NCBI GenBank assembly: GCA_022511055.1
Contig: JAFLSH010000081.1
Location: 1 to 11,165 of the forward strand
Origin: Prevotella sp.
Lineage (GTDB): Bacteria; Bacteroidota; Bacteroidia; Bacteroidales; Bacteroidaceae
Length of the DNA: 11,165 nt
Reading direction: 5' to 3'
Positions 5,630 through 11,165 of this stretch are shown here, one piece after another. A model generated the notes under the pieces. The model searched no databases. It was not told the origin of the DNA and saw only the letters and a list, made by a program, of their open reading frames with translations. Both the position numbers and the translations under genes were made by a program. Position 1 is the stretch's first letter. The number at the start of each line of letters is the position of its first letter.

Positions 5630-6357
5630 CGGCTGGCGTTGGGATAGGGTGGTGCGAAGAATCGGGGATTGCGTTCCTCCCAGACAGAGATGGAGACACT
5701 GAAGGCAGGGTTGAAGTTGTAGCGCAGGGAAGCGCCAATCTTGTCGCCTACATCGTTCATCCAGTAGAGCTGGGGCGGGAGCTTCGGCTGCAAGATGGAC
5801 TTCTGGACAAAGGCCGCAGCCTCCCAATGCTCATCGAAACGATAGTTGAGCATGGCAGTCAGACCGGCATCCCGCAGCTGGTGCCCGCTGTAGTCGAGGA
5901 ACGAGTAGTAGCCGCCAACGGCAAAGGAGAGCTTGGGCGTGATATTGTCGGCATACATCAGCGAAAGGCTGTTGGCAAACCCGCTGCCGGAGTGGCGGCC
6001 CAGACCGACAATGGCCGAGGCGGAAAGCGAGGCGTTCAGCCCGCGGTGAAGTGCCCAGTCACTGTAGCCCCCAGCGAACAGACTGCCAAAATAGGGATAG
6101 TGGGCGATAGTGCCGCGGGAAGTCAACGGCGGCAGGGAGAGCATGAGCGAATCGTGGCGCTGGGCATCTGGCAATCCCTGTTCTGCCGTTGGCACTAACG
6201 GCGTGCCAACTGTCGGGGAGACCCCAGCCACGGGCAGTTCGGGAGCTACCGCGACAGAGTCTATCACACCCTTTCCGGGCATGAAGTCAATGACTTCCTG
6301 CGCACCGGCTTGCAGTGCGCAGAAAGTGCTTAACAGTATGATTGATAACCTTTTCAA
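5626..6357 (-). CDS. Exported beta-rich, probable outer-membrane protein, TTG start
   Basis: This 243-residue protein has a signal peptide (KRLSIILLSTFCALQAGA before QEV), then a Pro/Val-rich linker (about 20-70) and a C-terminal part of alternating amphipathic segments rich in Gly, Tyr and Phe (GLNASLSASAIVGLG, LSFAVGGYYSF, KIGASLRYNF, FSVSISVWEERNP). It looks like a small beta-barrel or periplasm-facing protein conserved in Bacteroidales; no named family is assigned. The only plausible start is TTG at 6357: an in-frame TAA lies 15 nt upstream, and the next Met (residue 26) would remove the signal peptide. It begins 23 bp after the dcp stop and overlaps the acetyltransferase by 4 nt. Function is unknown. 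Confidence 0.8.
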   Translation of the reverse strand: MKRLSIILLSTFCALQAGAQEVIDFMPGKGVIDSVAVAPELPVAGVSPTVGTPLVPTAEQGLPDAQRHDSLMLSLPPLTSRGTIAHYPYFGSLFAGGYSDWALHRGLNASLSASAIVGLGRHSGSGFANSLSLMYADNITPKLSFAVGGYYSFLDYSGHQLRDAGLTAMLNYRFDEHWEAAAFVQKSILQPKLPPQLYWMNDVGDKIGASLRYNFNPAFSVSISVWEERNPRFFAPPYPNASR

Positions 6358-6380
6358 CTTGTATCGTTTTAGTTACACGG

Positions 6381-8504
6381 TTACAGTCCGCGGGCTTTCA
6401 GCAGACTGGAAGCATCGGGCTGCTTCATGCCTGTGAAATCGGTGAACATCTGCATCAGGTCACCCGTATTGCCGCGGCTGAGAATCTTGTCACGGAACTC
6501 CTGACCCGTCTCCGGCTTCAGCGCACCCTTGCGGGCAAAGGCATCGGCCACGTTGACTGCCAACACTTCAGTCCACAGGTAGCTGTAGTAGCCAGCCGCA
6601 TAGCCGCCGCCCCAGATATGGTTGAAGTAGCTGGTCGAATAGCGCGGCGGAATCTGCGGATTCAGCAGGCCAATCTGGCGCAGGGCTTCCTGTTCGAAGC
6701 TGGCTGCTTCCTCTGCCGTGGGAATCTGGTTGGCAGCCAGCATGTGCCATGCCAGGTCAAGACAGGTGGCGGTCAGGTTCTCGCCCAGTGAGTAGGCTGT
6801 CTGGAAGTTGATGCTCTGCAACATACGCTCCTTCAGGTCGGCAGGCATCGGCTCGCCTGTCTCGCAGTGGCGGGCGTAGTTGTCGAAAATCTCGGGGATG
6901 GTGGCAAACGACTCGTTGAACTGCGAAGGCATCTCGACAAAGTCGCGGGCCACAGACGTGCCGCTCAGCCCGTTGTACTGGCAGTTGGAGAGCATGCCGT
7001 GCAGGGCGTGGCCAAACTCGTGGAACAGCGTGGTCACTTCATCCCATGTCAGCAGCGAAGGCTGCCCCTCGGGTGCCTTGGCGTTGTTGCAGACATTGAA
7101 GATGATAGGCTGCTGGCTGCGCTGGCGGCTCTGCTTGGCAAAGCCATCCATCCACGCGCCGCCGCGCTTCGTGGGGCGGCGGAAGTAGTCAGTGTAGAAC
7201 AGCGCCATCGGGCGGCCATCTTTGTCAATCACCTCGAATGCCTTCATGTCAGGATGGTAGGTGGGAATGTCTTCGCGCTGCTTGAACGTGAGGCCATAGG
7301 CGCGGTTGGCGGCATAGAACACGCCGTTTACCAGCACGCTGTCAACGTTGAAGTAGGGCTTTACCTCATCTTCAGATACGTTCAGCAGCTGCTTCTTCAT
7401 CTTGGCCGAGTAGTAGAAACGGTCGTATGGCTGGAGTTCGAAGTCTGCCCCCTGGCTCTCGCGGGCAAACGCCTCGATGGCCTTTGTCTCTGCCTCGGCC
7501 TTCGGCGTGTACTCGCGAATCAGGTTTTTCAGGAACGCATACACATTGTCTGGCGTACCGGCCATGCTGCGCTCCAGCGAGTAGGAGGCGTAGTTGGGAT
7601 AGCCCATCAGCTCGGCCTGCTCGGCGCGCAGCTTGGCTATCTCCACGACAATGGGGAACGTGTTGTGCTTGTTCGTTCCGTCAGCCCGATGCACGGAAGC
7701 CTCGAACACCCGCTTGCGGAGTTCGCGGTTGTCAAGGCTTGTCAGCAGGGCCTGCTGGGTGGTGTTGACAATGACAATGGCGTAGGGCGCCTTCTTGCCT
7801 AAGTTCTCGGCATCCTTGGCACACTGGGCTATGTCAGCCTCGCTGAGCCCGGCCAGGTCTTCTTTCTTCTCGACCCATACCACGGCATCATTGGTGGCAG
7901 CGGGCAGTTCATCGCCCCATTTCTGTTGCAGGTCTGCGATTTTCAGGTTTATCTCCTTCATGCGCTCCATCTTGTCCTCGGGCAGCAGGGCACCCCGGCG
8001 CACAAACCGCTTGTAGACCTCTTCCAGCAGCTTCTGCTCCTCGCCGGAGAGCGAGTCATGGTCTCTGTCATAGACTTGGCGGATGCGCTCAAAGAGCAGC
8101 TTGTTGAACGAGATTTCGTTTTCCAGCTCAGTCAGCATCGGCTGCACCTTCTTCTCTATCTCGCCCAGCTCAGGCGTCTTGTCTGCCTCGACCAGCGCGA
8201 AGAACACCCGGCTGACACGGTCGAGCAGCCGGTCACTCTCATCGAGCGCCAAGATGGTGTTCTCAAACGTGGCCGAATCGGCGTTTTCCACAATTTTGGC
8301 GATGTTGTCTCGCTGTGCCTGAATGGCCACTTCGAAGGCGGGCAGATAGTCTGTCACCTGAATCTTGCTGAAGTCAGGCGCGCCGAACAGCAGCTCACTT
8401 TCCACTAACAGCGGATTCTCCCGCTGGGCCTGCTGGCAGGCCGAAAACTGCACCGTGATAGCCGATGCGATACCGATAGTCATCAATGTCTTAGCTATTT
8501 TCAT
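6381..8504 (-). CDS. dcp: M3 family metallopeptidase, peptidyl-dipeptidase Dcp, lipoprotein
   Basis: This 707-residue zinc metallopeptidase of the M3 (thimet oligopeptidase/Dcp) family has the zinc motif HEFGH at 495-499 and the third-ligand segment DFVEMPSQ (E524). The C-terminal YFNHIWGGGYAAGYYSYLW region, which shapes the active site in M3 peptidases, is also present. The N-terminal FGAPDFSKIQVTDYLPAFE segment is typical of Dcp, which removes dipeptides from peptide C-termini. The start at 8504 gives a signal sequence with a possible lipobox FSAC (C23), so it is probably an exported lipoprotein. The in-frame ATG 27 nt upstream lies at or before the predicted transcription start and is rejected. 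It is first in the leftward operon and has a good promoter. Length is close to that of characterised Dcp enzymes. Confidence 0.95.
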   Translation of the reverse strand: MKIAKTLMTIGIASAITVQFSACQQAQRENPLLVESELLFGAPDFSKIQVTDYLPAFEVAIQAQRDNIAKIVENADSATFENTILALDESDRLLDRVSRVFFALVEADKTPELGEIEKKVQPMLTELENEISFNKLLFERIRQVYDRDHDSLSGEEQKLLEEVYKRFVRRGALLPEDKMERMKEINLKIADLQQKWGDELPAATNDAVVWVEKKEDLAGLSEADIAQCAKDAENLGKKAPYAIVIVNTTQQALLTSLDNRELRKRVFEASVHRADGTNKHNTFPIVVEIAKLRAEQAELMGYPNYASYSLERSMAGTPDNVYAFLKNLIREYTPKAEAETKAIEAFARESQGADFELQPYDRFYYSAKMKKQLLNVSEDEVKPYFNVDSVLVNGVFYAANRAYGLTFKQREDIPTYHPDMKAFEVIDKDGRPMALFYTDYFRRPTKRGGAWMDGFAKQSRQRSQQPIIFNVCNNAKAPEGQPSLLTWDEVTTLFHEFGHALHGMLSNCQYNGLSGTSVARDFVEMPSQFNESFATIPEIFDNYARHCETGEPMPADLKERMLQSINFQTAYSLGENLTATCLDLAWHMLAANQIPTAEEAASFEQEALRQIGLLNPQIPPRYSTSYFNHIWGGGYAAGYYSYLWTEVLAVNVADAFARKGALKPETGQEFRDKILSRGNTGDLMQMFTDFTGMKQPDASSLLKARGL

Positions 8505-8528
8505 GTCTAAATATGTATATAATTTTGG

Positions 8529-8559
8529 CAAAGTTAATCACTTTCTGCCATACTTCCAA
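8529..8559 (-). promoter_or_regulatory. dcp promoter, -33 TTG and -7 TAACTTTG
   Basis: On the minus strand TTG (8559-8557) is followed after 20 nt by TAACTTTG (8536-8529), matching the Bacteroidetes vegetative promoter. Transcription would begin near 8523, leaving a short leader of about 18 nt before the dcp ATG at 8504. Confidence 0.7.
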
Positions 8560-8650
8560 CAATTTTCGCAATATTTATGCTAAATTTGCAATTTACCATT
8601 TTTCCGGCAGGGGCAGCCCCGGTCGGCAAATGCGAAAAACGGGGCTTGTT

Positions 8651-8682
8651 TTTGGTTGTTTCATGGATTTGTTGTACCTTTG
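8651..8682 (+). promoter_or_regulatory. Promoter of the DUF362 gene, -33 TTTG and -7 TACCTTTG
   Basis: TTTG (8651-8654) and TACCTTTG (8675-8682) are separated by 20 nt, the expected Bacteroidetes spacing. Transcription should start near 8689, about 24 nt before the ATG at 8713. It is divergent from the dcp promoter; the intergenic region of 208 bp (8505-8712) otherwise holds only a small GGGG/CCCC dyad (about 8609-8619). Confidence 0.7.
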
Positions 8683-8712
8683 CAGCAGAAACAACCGTAA
8701 AATGAGAAAACG

Positions 8713-9672
8713 ATGAAGAAAAGTCTGCTAATAGTGTGTGCCGCATTGGTCTCAACGATGCTTTCGGCACAGTCAAAGGTCTATTTCACCAAGGAGATAA
8801 CGCCCGAGTCACTGGTCAGGATTTACAAGGCGCTGGGCGTTGAGGCCACAGGCCGCGTAGCTGTGAAGATTTCAACGGGCGAGGGCGGCAACACCCACTA
8901 CCTGAAGCCGCCGTTCCTCCGCCAGCTGGTGGAGGAGGTGAACGGCACCATTGTCGAGTGCGGCACAGCCTACGGCGGTACGCGCCAGGACCCGAAGAAG
9001 CACTGGGAGACCATCCACGAGCATGGCTTTGACTCCATCTTCGCCGTTGACCTGATGGATGAGTTCGGCGAAATCCGCATACCCGTGAAGGACCAGCGCC
9101 ACCTGAAGTACAATCTGGTGGGCTCGCATCTGCCAAACTACGATTTCATGATTAACCTGGCCCACTTCAAGGGCCATGCCATGGGTGGCTTCGGCGGTGT
9201 GCTGAAGAACGCGAGCATTGGCGTGGCCTCGACCGGCGGCAAAGCCTATATCCACTCTGCCGGTAAGACCACCGACACGAAATTAGCATGGCTGCCCGAC
9301 TATGTTGCCGCCGGCAAAACGCAGGATGCGTTCCTTGAGTCGATGGCTGCCGCCGCGCAGGCCGTACACAACTACTTCAGCGGCCGCGTTATCTATATCA
9401 ATGTCATGAACAACATGTCAGTGGACTGCGACTGCGATGGCCACCCCGCCAAGCCCGAACTTCAGGACATGGGTATCATGGCCTCGCTCGACCCCGTGGC
9501 TGTCGACCAAGCCTGTCTCGACAAGGTGTTCAACCATCAGGGCAAGCCCGGCGACGACAACAAACCGCTCATTGCGCGCATCAATCGCCAGCACGGCACC
9601 TATATCACCGACTATGCCGAGCAAATCGGTTGCGGCTCAAAGCAGTATGTGCTGATAGACTTGGATAAGTAA
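8713..9672 (+). CDS. Secreted DUF362 domain-containing protein
   Basis: This 319-residue protein has an N-terminal signal peptide (MKKSLLIVCAALVSTMLSAQ) and then a DUF362 domain. The family's features are visible: ECGTAYGGTR (82-91), HFKGHAMGGFGGVLKNASIG (151-170), and the block DCDCDGHPAKPELQDMGIM (238-256) followed by SLDPVAVDQACLD. Many DUF362 proteins carry a ferredoxin-like 4Fe-4S domain. Here no CxxCxxC cluster exists; Cys residues are few (9, 83, 239, 241, 268, 308), so this is a ferredoxin-free, exported version. Biochemical function is not established for the family in general. His152/His155 and the DCDCD motif could bind metal, which is inference. It is monocistronic with its own promoter and convergent with the ATPase gene. 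Confidence 0.92.
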   Translation: MKKSLLIVCAALVSTMLSAQSKVYFTKEITPESLVRIYKALGVEATGRVAVKISTGEGGNTHYLKPPFLRQLVEEVNGTIVECGTAYGGTRQDPKKHWETIHEHGFDSIFAVDLMDEFGEIRIPVKDQRHLKYNLVGSHLPNYDFMINLAHFKGHAMGGFGGVLKNASIGVASTGGKAYIHSAGKTTDTKLAWLPDYVAAGKTQDAFLESMAAAAQAVHNYFSGRVIYINVMNNMSVDCDCDGHPAKPELQDMGIMASLDPVAVDQACLDKVFNHQGKPGDDNKPLIARINRQHGTYITDYAEQIGCGSKQYVLIDLDK

Positions 9673-9756
9673 ACGGAAATCCAGTCAAGAAACGATATAA
9701 CATGGAAATTTATGTCATTTAGCAGTCTGGTGTTTACCCTGCAAGTCTCTGAAATC

Positions 9757-10905
9757 TTACAGCTCTTTCCATGACAGGTAGTTGCCTTGCATTGTCGACA
9801 TGCTGGTGTCACCGCCATAGATGACGGTCTGGTTTTCCACAGGCAGGTTGGCGACGGCGGCAAAGCGCTTCAGCCCTTTGAAATGGTCATTGTTCATGGT
9901 GGCGCTTGACTTTATTTCGTAGGCATGAAGTTCTGTGCCGTTTTCCGTGAGCAAGTCGACTTCATTCTGGTTACTATCGCGCCAGAAATACATCTGCGGC
10001 TCCAGACCGTTGGCATAGTAGCTCTTTGCCTTTTCCACGATGACCATGTTTTCAAACAGTTCCCCGCGCATGTAGTGCAGCCCGATTTGCTCGCTGTTTG
10101 TCATGCCCAAGAGTGAGGCCGCAAGACCCGTGTCGAAGAAATATAGCTTTGGGGTCTTCACCAGCCGTTTGTTGAAGTTGCGGTAGTATGGCTTTAAGAG
10201 GAACACCACATAGCTTGTCTCGAGAATGGAGAGCCAGGAGTTGGCGGTGTTGACGGTTATTCCGCATGCTGTGGCTATGGACTGTATGTTGAGCAGCTGG
10301 CCAATGCGGGCGGCGCATAGTTTGATGAACATAGTGAAGGCGGACAGGTTGCCTATGTTTTTCAGCATGCGCACATCTCGCTCTATATATGTCTGAATAT
10401 AGCTTGGAAAATAGTCTGTTGGGGCTATTCCCTTGTCGTAGATGCGTGGGAAGCCGCCCGTGAACAGCCATTCGTTGATGGTGGCAGGGAGTTTCTTGGC
10501 TTTCGTAAGCTCAGAAACCGACAGCGGTGCCAGCCGCAGCACGGCCGTGCGCCCTGCAAGGCTCTGGGAGACGCTTTCCAGAAGCAGAAAGTTGTGCGAG
10601 CCTGACAAGATGTACATTCCCGTGTCGTTCACTTCGTCTACCCTTGTCTGTAAATAGGAGAACAGTTCCGGGGCATATTGTGCCTCGTCGATGATGGTCT
10701 TGGAGGGGAAGTTCTGAAGAAAACCCCGCGGGTCGCTTTGTGCCATTTGGCGTATGTCAATATCTTCAAGCGATACATATCTGTAATCATCGAAGCAATT
10801 CCTTAATAGCGTCGACTTTCCACATTGCCTGATACCTGTAAGGGTGACAATCGGGAATTTCGATGCTAGATGTGTCAGCTTTTTCTCTATGTTCCTCTCT
10901 ATCAT
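9757..10905 (-). CDS. AAA+ ATPase with DUF4143 domain
   Basis: This 382-residue protein has an N-terminal P-loop ATPase domain with Walker A GIRQCGKST (24-32), Walker B TIIDEAQ (70-76) and sensor-like LSGSHNFLL (100-108). A helical middle region follows. The C-terminal DUF4143 domain is PD-(D/E)xK-nuclease-like, with WRDSNQNEVDLL (D317) and YEIKSS (E330, K332). Such proteins are common in Bacteroidetes, often in multiple copies, and are usually annotated only as ATP-binding proteins. Role in defence, DNA handling or regulation is unproven. The gene stands alone on the minus strand with its own promoter and appears less GC-rich than its neighbours, compatible with acquisition by transfer. Length is standard for the family and no key residue seems missing. 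Confidence 0.93.
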   Translation of the reverse strand: MIERNIEKKLTHLASKFPIVTLTGIRQCGKSTLLRNCFDDYRYVSLEDIDIRQMAQSDPRGFLQNFPSKTIIDEAQYAPELFSYLQTRVDEVNDTGMYILSGSHNFLLLESVSQSLAGRTAVLRLAPLSVSELTKAKKLPATINEWLFTGGFPRIYDKGIAPTDYFPSYIQTYIERDVRMLKNIGNLSAFTMFIKLCAARIGQLLNIQSIATACGITVNTANSWLSILETSYVVFLLKPYYRNFNKRLVKTPKLYFFDTGLAASLLGMTNSEQIGLHYMRGELFENMVIVEKAKSYYANGLEPQMYFWRDSNQNEVDLLTENGTELHAYEIKSSATMNNDHFKGLKRFAAVANLPVENQTVIYGGDTSMSTMQGNYLSWKEL

Positions 10906-10922
10906 GTTGTTTGTTTTGATTG

Positions 10923-10954
10923 CAAAGATAATGTATTATGCTGTTTTGGCCAAA
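10923..10954 (-). promoter_or_regulatory. ATPase promoter, -33 TTTG and -7 TATCTTTG
   Basis: Minus-strand TTTG (10954-10951) and TATCTTTG (10930-10923) are spaced by 20 nt, a textbook Bacteroidetes arrangement. The -7 box ends 17 nt before the ATG at 10905. The large palindrome at 10976-11021 begins 22 nt upstream of the -33 box, close enough for an upstream operator. Confidence 0.7.
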
Positions 10955-10975
10955 AAAGCATCGGAAATTTTAAGT

Positions 10976-11021
10976 CTTTTTATGCAAATCTATTAGTCGA
11001 CTGATAGATTTGCATAAAAAG
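10976..11021. repeat. 46-bp palindrome with a single mismatched pair
   Basis: Arms 10976-10993 (ctttttatgcaaatctat) and 11004-11021 are perfect 18-bp complements. The centre 10995-11002 is itself palindromic (agtcgact), and only the 10994/11003 pair (T/G) fails, so the dyad is nearly unbroken across 46 bp. It could be an operator for the ATPase gene, a cruciform, a terminator of a gene beyond the window, or a mobile-element end. No U-tract beyond the arms supports a classical terminator. Confidence 0.75.
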
Positions 11022-11130
11022 TGCGTGAGAAAAGGTGCGCAAAAAGGCGCTCTGGGTGAATCTTACCGCGGGGGCAGCCGAATCTGCAAATCCTGAACGG
11101 CGGCGAAGGTCGGCGGTCATCGCGCCCAGA

Positions 11131-11143
11131 AGTCTATTAGACT
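11131..11143. repeat. Small palindrome agtcta-t-tagact
   Basis: Six-base arms 11131-11136 and 11138-11143 are perfect complements around one base. The octamer tctattag inside it (11133-11140) also occurs in the left arm and centre of the 46-bp palindrome (10989-10996), so the two dyads share a core. Confidence 0.45.
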
Positions 11144-11165
11144 ATTAGGTAAAAGACAACCCGAA

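Noticed and set aside
5135..5647. Plus-strand open frame over the acetyltransferase
   Set aside because: It is antisense to a clear GNAT gene, and its translation has no family resemblance.
6867..7802. 311-codon open frame antisense to dcp
   Set aside because: It is a shadow of the well-supported dcp gene; there are no motifs and no promoter.
10976..11021. Intrinsic terminator interpretation of the 46-bp palindrome
   Set aside because: The stem is AT-rich and neither strand shows a T-run after the stem beyond the arms themselves; a structural or operator role fits better, though termination of an outside gene is not excluded.

Overview
The window looks like chromosomal DNA from a Bacteroidales bacterium of moderately high GC, most likely in the Prevotellaceae/Bacteroidaceae area; this is inferred. 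Three promoters have the Bacteroidetes layout, a TTG/TTTG -33 box about 20 nt from a TAnnTTTG -7 box. A fourth start, copA, has only the -7 box. Shine-Dalgarno sequences are weak or absent. The proteins are typical Bacteroidales types: a secreted Dcp lipoprotein, a small outer-membrane-type protein, an AlkZ-related protein, a DUF362 protein with a signal peptide and an AAA/DUF4143 ATPase.

Layout. Positions 1-647 hold no convincing gene but are rich in repeats. They contain two short palindromes, a T/C-rich run of degenerate repeats, an element of about 320 bp bounded by 43-nt inverted repeats (172-493) with a strong hairpin inside it, and an alternating GC stretch. Next, on the plus strand, comes a copper-type P1B ATPase (648-2570). 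It keeps its transport and phosphorylation motifs but has no nucleotide-binding domain. A tight plus-strand cluster follows: low-molecular-weight phosphatase, YdfG-like dehydrogenase, AlkZ-related protein and Nudix hydrolase (2660-5106). A minus-strand operon read from 8504 down to 5153 encodes Dcp peptidase, an exported beta-rich protein with a TTG start and an SSAT-like acetyltransferase. Its promoter is back to back with that of a secreted DUF362 protein (8713-9672). A minus-strand AAA/DUF4143 ATPase (9757-10905) has its own promoter. Just upstream of that promoter lies a 46-bp palindrome with a single mismatched pair.

How the genes fit together. The copper pump is the only metal gene, with no recognisable regulator or chaperone beside it. 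The phosphatase-to-Nudix cluster looks like small-molecule and damage housekeeping. The Dcp operon combines periplasmic peptide breakdown with an envelope protein. The most unusual items are the N-domain-less pump, the inverted-repeat element in front of it and the large palindrome near the right end.
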